Positions 1 through 8,796 of a stretch of DNA of 9,659 nucleotides are shown in pieces. Source of the DNA: an uncultured Ruminococcus sp. (GTDB lineage: Bacteria; Bacillota_A; Clostridia; Oscillospirales; Ruminococcaceae); NCBI GenBank assembly GCA_937880065.1, contig CALFMA010000345.1:1-9659 (forward strand). The letters run 5' to 3'. Each line of letters opens with the position of its first letter. Position 1 is the first letter of the stretch. Both the position numbers and the translations under genes were made by a program. Below the pieces are notes generated by a model. It saw only the letters and a program-made list of their open reading frames with translations. It was not told the origin of the DNA and searched no databases.

Positions 1-87
1 GATGAACTTCAGCTTGAATATAACCGTGCAAGACAAAGCGCTATAACACAGGAAATAACCGAAATCGTTGCGGGCAGCGGTATGTAA
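1..87 (+). CDS. atpG: ATP synthase F1 gamma subunit, C-terminal end (partial)
   Basis: The window opens inside a reading frame that ends with TAA at 85-87 and encodes 28 residues beginning DELQLEYNRARQSAITQEIT and ending EIVAGSGM. The pattern LxYNRxRQxxITxEIxEIVxGA is the conserved C-terminal helix of the F1 gamma subunit, the central shaft that turns inside the alpha3beta3 ring. Its place just before atpD fits the usual order gamma-beta-epsilon. Most of the gene lies upstream of the window, so nothing can be said about its start or promoter. A gap of 69 bases separates it from atpD, with no visible terminator, so read-through into atpD is likely. Confidence 0.93.
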   Translation, partial: DELQLEYNRARQSAITQEITEIVAGSGM

Positions 88-1826
<1,739 letters not shown>

Positions 1827-1838
1827 TGCGTAATTAAA

Positions 1839-1869
1839 GGACGGTGGAATTTTTCCGCCGTTCTTTTTT
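1839..1869 (+). terminator. Intrinsic terminator of the atp operon
   Basis: The left arm GGACGGTGGAA (1839-1849) pairs with TTCCGCCGTTC (1853-1863) over 11 positions, two of them G-U, across a three-base loop. Six T residues (1864-1869) follow at once. It lies 12 bases after the atpC stop, so it should end atp transcription before the two-component genes. Confidence 0.92.
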
Positions 1870-1875
1870 ATAAAA

Positions 1876-1910
1876 AGCCTTTAGCTTTTAGCCATTAGCC
1901 TTTAGCTGGC
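1876..1910 (+). repeat. Five imperfect tandem heptamers (AGCCTTT type)
   Basis: Five seven-base units follow in register: AGCCTTT, AGCTTTT, AGCCATT, AGCCTTT and AGCTGGC. The first and fourth are identical and the others differ by one to four bases. The array starts seven bases after the T-run of the atp terminator and lies in no gene. Its 3' part overlaps a perfect hairpin (1894-1917). Its function is unknown; it could be a slippage-derived microsatellite or a dispersed intergenic repeat. Confidence 0.7.
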
Positions 1911-1917
1911 GGCTAAT
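1894..1917 (+). other. Hairpin overlapping the heptamer array
   Basis: ATTAGCC (1894-1900) and GGCTAAT (1911-1917) are perfect reverse complements around a 10-base loop. No T-run follows, so it is not a second intrinsic terminator. It could stabilise a read-through transcript end, but this is inference. Confidence 0.45.
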
Positions 1918-2031
1918 ATCATCCCCTACTACCTTGTAAAAACTAAAAATTTCTAAATGCAAATGGTAGAGGGCTTAAATAAAAATCATTTGAAAAAAAT
2001 ACAAACTTTTCGGCAATTCAGGCGGTATTAC
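1918..2031. other. AT-rich intergenic stretch with no recognised gene
   Basis: This completes the gene-free interval of about 340 bases between atpC and the kinase. I see no RNA gene, no riboswitch core and no coding sequence with a credible ribosome site. A 35-codon reading frame starts at 1957 but lacks a Shine-Dalgarno sequence and runs into the promoter. The only structure noted is a weak long-loop pairing of CTACC (1929-1933) with GGTAG (1965-1969). Confidence 0.5.
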
Positions 2032-2060
2032 TGGACTTTTCAGTTTAATTATGGTAAAAT
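2032..2060 (+). promoter_or_regulatory. Probable promoter P1 of the two-component operon
   Basis: TGGACT at 2032-2037 matches four of six bases of the -35 consensus. A 17-base spacer leads to TAAAAT at 2055-2060, preceded by TG at 2052-2053, which makes an extended -10. A second -10-like word, TATAAT, overlaps at 2060-2065. If used, the leader would be close to 100 bases long and would include the repeats at 2078-2119. Confidence 0.6.
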
Positions 2061-2070
2061 ATAATTAAAC
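2043..2070. promoter_or_regulatory. Perfect 10-bp inverted repeat over the P1 -10 box (candidate operator)
   Basis: GTTTAATTAT (2043-2052) and ATAATTAAAC (2061-2070) are exact reverse complements separated by GGTAAAAT. The spacer contains the -10 hexamer of P1. A dimeric regulator bound here would block polymerase. The arms are AT-rich, so chance is not excluded, but the 10-base perfect match and its position favour an operator. Confidence 0.5.
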
Positions 2071-2094
2071 ACAGCATATAAAGAATTTTTTCAG

Positions 2095-2127
2095 GTACAT
2101 AAAGAGTACACATCTTTATTATATAAT
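2095..2127 (+). promoter_or_regulatory. Possible activated promoter P2 with direct-repeat regulator site
   Basis: GTACA occurs at 2095-2099 and again at 2106-2110, a spacing of 11 bases, which is one helical turn and typical of OmpR-family binding sites. A consensus -10, TATAAT, follows at 2122-2127. The expected -35 position (about 2099-2104) reads ATAAAG, a poor match, as is common where an activator sits over the -35. The same area holds ATAAAGA at 2078-2084 and 2099-2105, and its complement TCTTTAT at 2113-2119. Start from this promoter would give a leader of about 30 bases to the ATG at 2164. Autoactivation by the downstream regulator is inference. Confidence 0.4.
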
Positions 2128-2148
2128 CATATCAGAAACTCAGATATG

Positions 2149-2156
2149 AAAGGAAG
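2149..2156 (+). promoter_or_regulatory. Ribosome binding site that decides the kinase start
   Basis: AAAGGAAG lies seven bases before the ATG at 2164. An in-frame ATG at 2146 lies upstream of this site and has no ribosome site of its own. This favours 2164 as the true start. Confidence 0.75.
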
Positions 2157-2163
2157 TATTCAA

Positions 2164-3870
2164 ATGAAAAAGCATTATATTTTATTGTCGGTGGTAATAA
2201 CTACACTTATTCTTCTGTTGTTTGGTGGTGTTGGGGTATGGTATACATATGAAACAGCGACTACAATTATGAATAATGGATGGTCAAGCGTAATAAATCG
2301 TCAATCGTTTTTAATGACAGATCCCAACCTTAATTCATCTGAGATTGATTCTGACAATGATGTGATTCCCGATTTGTTTTGGGATTTTGATATTAATTCC
2401 GGTTTAAATGATGTCGGATATTACGAGATGTATATATGTGATGACGGTAAAAAAATAGAATCTGGTAATCTTATGAGAGTAGGTGCTTTATCACTGATTA
2501 CTGAAACTGAGGATTCTAGATATATTCTAATCAACTCTGATTTTCCATACAATTCTCCATGGGGTAAAAATGTCGAAATTGATGCCATGTGTGACGATAC
2601 TTTCATATTCAATGGTACTATTTCAAGCACTGATTATTCAGATGTTCAATTTGAATATACTATAGGTGAAAACGAATTGGCTTGTACTGAAAATGCTATA
2701 AGCACATCGGAATGGAATGGTGGTGAAAATATTTTTTATTTAGAGTACCGTCAAATTGCAGAAACAGAATATGAAAAAAAGCTGTGTGATGAGGCAAAGA
2801 AAAAGCTTGAAGATACACTTGCTGCAACAAAAGATGATTCGTGGTTTAAAGAATATAGCAACAGTAACGATGACTACTATTACTATTCTCTTGGTCATTC
2901 AACAGATGAAGATGAATTTCCGTCGTTTTCATACAGCAATGGAGTATATGACCTCGAAAATGTAGTAGTCCATGCCCAGAAAGATATTATTACCTCTTTT
3001 TATATAAGCCATGCCGCTATCAATTCAGGTACTGATAACATATATGTTATATATCTTTTTCATCCTCTCGAACTTGCGTTAAGGGCTAATGTTAAAATAT
3101 ACGTTATAAGCCTGCTTATTCTTATTGCACTTGAAACTTTAGTTATATTTTTTATAAGAAAGATGTACATTAAAAGTAAAGGCTATGAAATTATGCGTCA
3201 GGACCTTACAAGAAGTATTGCCCATGACCTTAAAACACCTCTTGCAATTACAAAAGCTTATGTCGAGAACTGGGAATATATTGATGAAGCCGACAGACAT
3301 GAATATGCAGAAAAGCTTATTTCAGAAGTTGACCATATGACGTATATTATCAATAGTATGCTTAATATGTCTAAGTTTGATTTGAAGAAAAATATAAAGC
3401 TGGAAGAAGTTAATATTTACTCCATGGCTATGGCAATATATGAGAGAATGAAGCCGATAATCAGCGAACGTGAACTTGATGTAAAAATCTATACCGATAA
3501 TGAGGACGGTGATTATTACGTATATGCCGACCCAAAAATGATAAGAATAGTTATCAATAATTTTATTACAAATGCTGTCAAGTACGCTCAAAGCTCAATT
3601 AATATGGATTTTTACATTCATGAGAAAACAATACTTTTCGTTATAGGAAATGACGGTACGACTATAAGCAAAAAAGATATCAAAAAAATATGGGAACCTT
3701 TTTACAAGGCAGACAAGACAAGAACTGACAGAATCGGAAGCAGCGGTATGGGACTTGCAATAAACAAAAGCATACTGAAACTTCATAATGCAAAATTCAA
3801 GTGTACAAGCAATGCAGGAAGAACTACATTCAGTTTTGAAATGAAAAAGGTGGGTAATAATGGAGAATAA
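2164..3870 (+). CDS. Membrane sensor histidine kinase with unrecognised extracellular domain
   Basis: A 568-residue two-component sensor kinase. Residues 5-27 form a first membrane helix (YILLSVVITTLILLLFGGVG). An acidic extracellular region of about 280 residues follows, then a second membrane helix at about 311-331 and a short linker with no clear HAMP domain. The phosphoacceptor is in the H-box AHDLKTPL (H354). The catalytic domain has the N-box INNFITNAVKYA (N470), the G1 box NDG (496-498), the F-box WEPF (510-513) and the G2 box GSSGMG (525-530), so the enzyme looks active. I do not recognise the ectodomain family. It has four cysteines (C92, C143, C174, C208), a DSDNDVIPD loop (62-70) resembling Ca-binding DxDxDG motifs, and a run of four tyrosines (238-241). 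The first half is AT-richer than the neighbouring genes. The start at 2164 fits the ribosome site; 2146 is the alternative (574 residues). The signal sensed is unknown. Confidence 0.93.
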   Translation: MKKHYILLSVVITTLILLLFGGVGVWYTYETATTIMNNGWSSVINRQSFLMTDPNLNSSEIDSDNDVIPDLFWDFDINSGLNDVGYYEMYICDDGKKIESGNLMRVGALSLITETEDSRYILINSDFPYNSPWGKNVEIDAMCDDTFIFNGTISSTDYSDVQFEYTIGENELACTENAISTSEWNGGENIFYLEYRQIAETEYEKKLCDEAKKKLEDTLAATKDDSWFKEYSNSNDDYYYYSLGHSTDEDEFPSFSYSNGVYDLENVVVHAQKDIITSFYISHAAINSGTDNIYVIYLFHPLELALRANVKIYVISLLILIALETLVIFFIRKMYIKSKGYEIMRQDLTRSIAHDLKTPLAITKAYVENWEYIDEADRHEYAEKLISEVDHMTYIINSMLNMSKFDLKKNIKLEEVNIYSMAMAIYERMKPIISERELDVKIYTDNEDGDYYVYADPKMIRIVINNFITNAVKYAQSSINMDFYIHEKTILFVIGNDGTTISKKDIKKIWEPFYKADKTRTDRIGSSGMGLAINKSILKLHNAKFKCTSNAGRTTFSFEMKKVGNNGE

Positions 3871-4549
3871 ATATAAGCTTCTTTTAGCAGAGGACGACAC
3901 GGCATTGCGTGATATAGCCGCATTGTTTTTCCGCAAGAACGGATTTGATGTTGATACAGCAATAAACGGCGATGAAGCCTGTGCGTTGGTTGATAAAAAC
4001 AGATATGATACTATTATACTTGATATAATGATGCCTGGGAAAGACGGAAAAGAGGTTTGCAGCTACATAAGAAAAAAGTATGATGTTCCTGTGATTTTTC
4101 TTACTGCACTTGGGGAGGAAAATGACATCGTTGACGGCTATGAAGTAGGTGCTGACGAATATGTGACAAAGCCCTATTCAACAAAACTTCTGCTGGTTAA
4201 GGTTAACGCCCTTATTAAACGATACCACGGGCTTATGACTAAAAATGGCAGGATTGTAGTAGACGAAATAGAAATAGAGCCTGCACGAAGATATGTGACT
4301 GTCAACGGTAAAGAAGTTGTTATGGCACCAAAGGAATATGAGCTTATGATGTATTTCATTGACAACAATAACATAGCGTTGAGCAGGGACAAGATACTTG
4401 ATGCCGTATGGGGAATGGATTACGAGGGATATGACAGAGCCGTAGATACTCATGTTAAAAAACTCCGTGCTGCCTTGGGAAAGGCAAGCTGCCACATAGA
4501 AACAGTAGTCAAGGTTGGGTATATGTGGAAGAATTATCCTCAGAAATAA
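3860..4549 (+). CDS. OmpR-family DNA-binding response regulator
   Basis: This 229-residue protein is the cytoplasmic partner of the kinase encoded just before it. The receiver domain (about 1-120) has the acidic pair D12/D13, the phosphoacceptor D55 in LDIMMPGKDG, T82 in FLTAL and K104 in TKPYS, so all phosphorylation residues are present. The C-terminal domain (about 128-229) is a winged helix of OmpR/PhoB type: VTVNGKEVVMAPKEYELMMY, the recognition region YEGYDRAVDTHVKKLRAALG, and the wing ending VVKVGYMW. The ATG lies inside the kinase gene, an 11-base overlap, with AAGGTGGG just upstream, so the pair is translationally coupled. Kinase-before-regulator is the less common order. Targets are unknown; repeats upstream of the operon make autoregulation plausible. 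Confidence 0.96.
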   Translation: MENKYKLLLAEDDTALRDIAALFFRKNGFDVDTAINGDEACALVDKNRYDTIILDIMMPGKDGKEVCSYIRKKYDVPVIFLTALGEENDIVDGYEVGADEYVTKPYSTKLLLVKVNALIKRYHGLMTKNGRIVVDEIEIEPARRYVTVNGKEVVMAPKEYELMMYFIDNNNIALSRDKILDAVWGMDYEGYDRAVDTHVKKLRAALGKASCHIETVVKVGYMWKNYPQK

Positions 4550-4562
4550 TTGCGTATTTGAT

Positions 4563-4593
4563 AAAAAGTCAAGGGTGCTGCCCTTGACTTTTT
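4563..4593 (+). terminator. Intrinsic terminator after the response regulator
   Basis: AAAAAGTCAAGGG (4563-4575) and CCCTTGACTTTTT (4581-4593) form a perfect 13-bp stem around the loop TGCTG, with the T-run inside the right arm. It starts 13 bases after the regulator's stop. The A-run on the left makes it potentially active in both directions, though no minus-strand gene is near. Confidence 0.88.
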
Positions 4594-4613
4594 CGGCTTA
4601 AATATGATATAAT
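4584..4613 (+). promoter_or_regulatory. Promoter of pth-mfd, with -35 inside the terminator
   Basis: TTGACT (4584-4589) matches five of six -35 bases. An 18-base spacer leads to a perfect TATAAT (4608-4613), preceded by TG at 4605-4606. Transcription would start near 4620, about 28 bases before the pth ATG. The -35 box lies within the right arm of the upstream terminator. Confidence 0.82.
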
Positions 4614-4647
4614 AAGCTGAATAAAACAACAGTATGGAGAGATTAAT

Positions 4648-5274
4648 ATGAGTATTTTTGATGTGTTCGACAGGATTTCACAAAATTCCCACGCCCCACA
4701 GGGTAAAATAGAATATATAATAGCAGGTCTGGGCAACCCCGGTATGCAGTACGAGGGAACTCGCCACAATGCAGGCTTCTGCACTCTTGAAACTCTCGCC
4801 ACACAAATGGGCGAAAGTATCAGCCGCCTTAAATTCAAGGGCAAAACTGCCGAAGTCAACATAAACGGCGTCCGCTGTCTGCTCCTTGAACCCACTACAT
4901 ATATGAATAACAGCGGCGAATCCATTGTTCAGGCTCTTGAATTCTACAAGCTTGACACAAGCCGTCTTATTGTGGTTTATGACGATATTTCCCTTGAACC
5001 GGGCAAACTCCGCATACGCAGAAAGGGCAGCCACGGCGGTCACAACGGTATGCGAAGTATCATCGAACTGACAGGCAAGGACGATTTCCCACGCATTAAA
5101 ATGGGCGTAGGCAAAAAGCCCCACCCCGACTATGATTTAGCAAAATGGGTACTGGGAAAATTCAGCAAGGAGGATATGGAGAAATTCAAATCCGCAGCTG
5201 AAAATGCCTGTGAGTGCATCAAGCTTATGGTGCAGGGCAAAACAGACGAGGCTATGAACAAATTCAACTCATAG
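4648..5274 (+). CDS. pth: Peptidyl-tRNA hydrolase
   Basis: The enzyme cleaves the ester bond of peptidyl-tRNAs that drop off the ribosome and so recycles tRNA in the cytoplasm. The 208-residue product has GLGNPGMQYEGTRHNAGF at 27-44, with N30 and the catalytic H40. It also has TTYMNNSGES with N87, VYDDISLEPGKLRIRRKGSH with D112, and GGHNGMRSI with N133. These match the active-site residues of bacterial Pth (H20, D93, N10, N68 and N114 in the E. coli enzyme). About 20 extra residues precede the usual N-terminus, and no other Met lies before the core. A GGAGA ribosome site at 4636-4640, seven bases from the ATG, supports this start. It is the first gene of an operon with mfd, an order common in Firmicutes. 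Confidence 0.97.
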   Translation: MSIFDVFDRISQNSHAPQGKIEYIIAGLGNPGMQYEGTRHNAGFCTLETLATQMGESISRLKFKGKTAEVNINGVRCLLLEPTTYMNNSGESIVQALEFYKLDTSRLIVVYDDISLEPGKLRIRRKGSHGGHNGMRSIIELTGKDDFPRIKMGVGKKPHPDYDLAKWVLGKFSKEDMEKFKSAAENACECIKLMVQGKTDEAMNKFNS

Positions 5275-5277
5275 GAG
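5273..5277 (+). promoter_or_regulatory. Ribosome binding site of mfd overlapping the pth stop
   Basis: AGGAG shares two bases with the TAG stop of pth and lies six bases before the mfd ATG at 5284. The arrangement suggests that ribosomes ending pth help start mfd. Confidence 0.7.
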
Positions 5278-5283
5278 CGTTAA

Positions 5284-8200
5284 ATGAAGCTTTTCAGTAA
5301 TGTTTTCAGCGAGCTTTCGGGATATAAAAGTATTCTCGAATGTCTTGACAAAAAGATTTCACCTGTTTCCGTAACAGGTCTTTCACATATCCACCGAGCC
5401 TGCCTTGTTTCCTCACTTGTGGGAAACAGGGTTAATCTTGTTGTTACAGGTACGGAGGCGGAGTCGAAAAAACTCTGCGAGGATATAAATATTATGACGG
5501 GCAGGGAATCCGCTGTGCTTTTCCCCTCTCGTGAACAGGTTTTCACCCCTGTTGACAGCTCTAACCACGAATACGAATATATGCGTATTTCCGCACTTTC
5601 AAGGGCATCACACAATGACTGTGATGTGATTTGTGCAAGCATTGAAGCGGTTATGCAGCCTGTAATTCCTCCCGATATTCTCATTTCATCGGCAATTGAA
5701 ATTTCCGCAGGAGATACAATTGACCGTGACAAGCTGTGCCTTGACCTTACAAAATGCGGTTATCAGCGATGTGAAAAGGTCGAGGGAGCGTCACAGTTTT
5801 CCGTAAGGGGAAGTATTATCGACATTTTCCCTGTTCAGTCGGATAAACCTGTGCGTATTGAGCTTTGGGACGATGAAATTGAAAGTATCTCTGAATTTGA
5901 TACGGCAACTCAGCGGCGACTTGATACAGCTGTGGATACCCTTTCAATTTCCCCTGCAAGCGAACTTCTATGCGACTGCACTCTTTTGGCAGAGCGGCTT
6001 GACGCACTTCTTAAAAAGGTAAGGGGCAAGCGTACCGAGCTTATCAGAAATCATCTCGGAGCAGATGTAAACCGCCTTAATTCGGGGGAAATTCTGCCCC
6101 ACGGTATGAAGTATTACAGCCTTGCATATGAAAAGCTTTCAACAGTTTTTGACTATATCGACGGTGCAGTTCTTTTCAGCGATTTTTCAAATATCGCCGA
6201 AGCTGCCCACGGCATAACCACACGTTTCAGCGAAGATGTGAAAATCCTTATGGAGGAGGGACTCCTTTGCAGAGGCCTTGACAATCTGATTGTGGAACTG
6301 CCCGAAATTCAGCATATAGCGGAAAAGAACGTATGTTTCTACATCAGCACATTTTTGCAGGGCGGAGAGCGTATTGACTTCCGCAGACTTATCAGCTTTG
6401 AGGCTATGCAGAATTCCCTGTGGAACGGCGAGTTACAGCACCTTGCCGAGGAGTTGGAGGACTATATCCGACAGGGCTATAAAATCGCCCTTTGTGCAGG
6501 CAGCGAAAAAACTCTGCCGATTATAAAAAGTGACCTCGAAAATAAGAATATTCCCTGTGACATAGCCAACGAAAATTCCACTATGATACAGGGCAGAGTC
6601 TGCCTTATTCCCTCGGGATTAAGCGGTGGATTTGAGTTCCCCGAAAACCATTCCGTCCTTATCACACAGGGACTTACAATGGAGAGCAAATCCACAAGAG
6701 CAAGGAAGAAGAAAAAGCCAAAATCCGAGGAAATCCGCAGTCTTGCGGATATTACCGAGGGCGATTTAATCGTTCACAGTTCCCACGGTATCGGACGATT
6801 TATCGGCATACGCAAGCTTGAAATCGAGGGTGTCACAAAGGATTACATCACCATTCAGTATGCAGGCACGGATAAGCTTTATATTCCCGTAACTCAGCTT
6901 GATATGGTGTCGAAATATATCGGTCCCCGTGACGATACGGGAGTTAAGCTTACAAAGCTGAGTTCAGGGGAATGGCAGAAGAAAAAGAACAATGTCAAAC
7001 GTGCCGTAAAGGATATGGCACAGGAACTTATTGCTCTTTATGCAAAGCGTGAAAAAAGCGAGGGATTTGCATTTTATCCCGATGATGAATTGCAGCACGA
7101 TTTTGAAAATCGTTTCCCCTATGTTGAAACCGATGACCAGCTTACTGCAATTTCAGAAATAAAGTCAGATATGGAGCGTATCCGCCCAATGGAGCGACTT
7201 CTCTGCGGTGACGTAGGTTTCGGAAAAACCGAGGTTGCATTCCGTGCGGCAATGAAATGCGTTCTTTCGGGAAAGCAATGTGCAATCCTTGCCCCCACCA
7301 CCGTTCTTGCATTTCAGCACTATCAGACGGCACTCCGCAGATTTGACCAGTTCCCCGTAAATATCGAGCTTTTAAGCCGTTACCGCAATCCAAAACAGCA
7401 GGCGGAAATTATCAAAAAGCTGAAACAGGGACGAATTGACATACTTATAGGCACTCATAAAATCATTCAGAAAAGCGTTGTTTTCAAAGACTTAGGACTT
7501 GCAATAATTGACGAGGAACAGCGTTTCGGCGTTGCCCATAAGGAAAAGTTCAAGGAAAGCTTCTCGGGAGTTGATGTGCTTATGCTGTCGGCTACCCCAA
7601 TTCCACGTACTCTCAATATGGCGATGAGCGGTATCCGTGATATGTCAGTTCTCGAAGAACCGCCGCAGAATCGCTATCCTGTGCAGACTTATGTTATTGA
7701 GTACAATGCCTCTGTCCTTGCACAGGCAATTACAAGGGAACTTCGCCGTGGCGGTCAGGTGTACTACATTCACAACCGTGTTGAAACTATCGTTTCCTGT
7801 GCGTCTAAATTAAAGGATATGATTCCCGAAGCACGAATTGCCGTTGCTCACGGTCAGATGAGTCAGGAGGAATTGTCCGATATATGGGAGCAGCTTGTGG
7901 AACACGAAATTGATATTCTCGTATGCACCACAATTATTGAAACGGGCGTTGATGTTCCCAACGTAAATACGCTTATTATCGAGGATTCCGACAGATTCGG
8001 CTTGTCACAGCTGTATCAGCTGCGAGGCAGAGTTGGACGCTCCAGCCGCCGTGGCTACGCATATTTCACATACAAACGTGACAAAGTTCTCACGGAAATT
8101 GCTTCAAAGCGGCTTAGTGCAATGAAAGAATTTACCCGATTCGGCAGCGGATTCCGCATTGCCCTCCGTGACCTTGAAATCCGAGGGGCAGGAAGTATTC

Positions 8201-8742
8201 TCGGCGGCAGTCAGCACGGCCATATGGAATCGGTGGGATATGATATGTATTTGCAGCTTTTATCCGAGGCTATCTGCGAGGAAAAGGGCGAAATTCCCGA
8301 AAAAACTCCCGAGTGTCTTGTGGATATTCAGATTGACGCACATATCCCCGAAAGCTACATTTCAAGCCTTAATCAGCGTGTTGAGATATACCGCAGAATT
8401 ATGATTATAAGGACTGACGAGGACAAATATGAACTTGTGGACGAGTTGATTGACCGCTACGGTGAACCGCCTAAATCTGTTATGGGACTTCTTGATGTTT
8501 CCCTTATAAGAAATAAGGCGGCACATCTTGGAATTTCCGAAATATCGCAGAAAAACGGTCAGATGTACTTCTACACAAAAGCTCTCACAATCGAGCGAAT
8601 AGCGGCACTTTCCTCTGCATACAAGGGAAAAGTCACATTCGGCGGAATAGAAAAGCCCTATGTATCAGTAAAAATTTTGCCTAAAATCTCCGTATTTGAC
8701 ATTATGAAAGATGTAATTGATACAATTGATAAGGCAGAATGA
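5284..8742 (+). CDS. mfd: Transcription-repair coupling factor Mfd
   Basis: Mfd is an ATP-driven DNA translocase that pushes stalled RNA polymerase off DNA lesions and recruits the UvrABC repair enzymes. The 1152 residues match the family length. The N-terminal part is UvrB-like (SVRGSIIDIFPVQSDKPVRI near 178-197). The RNA polymerase interaction domain, of CarD type, spans about 488-555 (ITEGDLIVHSSHGIGRFIGI). The helicase-like motor has Walker A GDVGFGKT (642-649), DEEQ (743-746), SATPIPRTL (769-777), TTIIETGVDVPN (from 882) and QLRGRVGR (912-919). A C-terminal TRCF domain lies at about 1010-1110 (IPESYISSLNQRVEIYRRI). All motor motifs are intact. The gene follows pth by nine bases and is probably co-transcribed from the promoter at 4584-4613. 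No strong terminator is visible after it. Confidence 0.98.
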   Translation: MKLFSNVFSELSGYKSILECLDKKISPVSVTGLSHIHRACLVSSLVGNRVNLVVTGTEAESKKLCEDINIMTGRESAVLFPSREQVFTPVDSSNHEYEYMRISALSRASHNDCDVICASIEAVMQPVIPPDILISSAIEISAGDTIDRDKLCLDLTKCGYQRCEKVEGASQFSVRGSIIDIFPVQSDKPVRIELWDDEIESISEFDTATQRRLDTAVDTLSISPASELLCDCTLLAERLDALLKKVRGKRTELIRNHLGADVNRLNSGEILPHGMKYYSLAYEKLSTVFDYIDGAVLFSDFSNIAEAAHGITTRFSEDVKILMEEGLLCRGLDNLIVELPEIQHIAEKNVCFYISTFLQGGERIDFRRLISFEAMQNSLWNGELQHLAEELEDYIRQGYKIALCAGSEKTLPIIKSDLENKNIPCDIANENSTMIQGRVCLIPSGLSGGFEFPENHSVLITQGLTMESKSTRARKKKKPKSEEIRSLADITEGDLIVHSSHGIGRFIGIRKLEIEGVTKDYITIQYAGTDKLYIPVTQLDMVSKYIGPRDDTGVKLTKLSSGEWQKKKNNVKRAVKDMAQELIALYAKREKSEGFAFYPDDELQHDFENRFPYVETDDQLTAISEIKSDMERIRPMERLLCGDVGFGKTEVAFRAAMKCVLSGKQCAILAPTTVLAFQHYQTALRRFDQFPVNIELLSRYRNPKQQAEIIKKLKQGRIDILIGTHKIIQKSVVFKDLGLAIIDEEQRFGVAHKEKFKESFSGVDVLMLSATPIPRTLNMAMSGIRDMSVLEEPPQNRYPVQTYVIEYNASVLAQAITRELRRGGQVYYIHNRVETIVSCASKLKDMIPEARIAVAHGQMSQEELSDIWEQLVEHEIDILVCTTIIETGVDVPNVNTLIIEDSDRFGLSQLYQLRGRVGRSSRRGYAYFTYKRDKVLTEIASKRLSAMKEFTRFGSGFRIALRDLEIRGAGSILGGSQHGHMESVGYDMYLQLLSEAICEEKGEIPEKTPECLVDIQIDAHIPESYISSLNQRVEIYRRIMIIRTDEDKYELVDELIDRYGEPPKSVMGLLDVSLIRNKAAHLGISEISQKNGQMYFYTKALTIERIAALSSAYKGKVTFGGIEKPYVSVKILPKISVFDIMKDVIDTIDKAE

Positions 8743-8796
8743 CATATTTTGTGCAAAATGACAAAAATTTCTTTTTAATATTGTTTGTTATTACTC

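Noticed and set aside
1923..1973. Possible long-range hairpin between CCCCTACTACC and GGTAGAGGG.
   Set aside because: Only five bases pair continuously and the loop would be about 31 bases, so it is easily due to chance.
1957..2064. A 35-codon reading frame beginning MQMVEGLNKNHLKKI between the atp terminator and the kinase.
   Set aside because: No ribosome site precedes it, it overlaps the likely kinase promoter and its -10 box, and its composition follows the AT-rich intergenic DNA.
2164..4549. Possibility that the two-component genes are part of a mobile element or a defence island.
   Set aside because: No integrase, transposase, terminal repeats, tRNA gene or duplicated target site is visible, and the flanks are intact housekeeping operons.
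4596..4617. Short inverted repeat GCTTA...TAAGC around the pth -10 box.
   Set aside because: The arms are only five bases and the interior is generic AT-rich promoter sequence, so it is not convincing as an operator.
4678..5124. 148-codon open frame on the minus strand across pth.
   Set aside because: It lies wholly opposite a strongly conserved gene, has no family resemblance, and arises from the codon pattern of pth.
8746..8776. Possible terminator after mfd: ATTTTG / CAAAAT with a later T-rich run.
   Set aside because: The stem is six mostly A-T pairs with a two-base loop, and the T-run is separated by an A-rich stretch. It is too weak to call.
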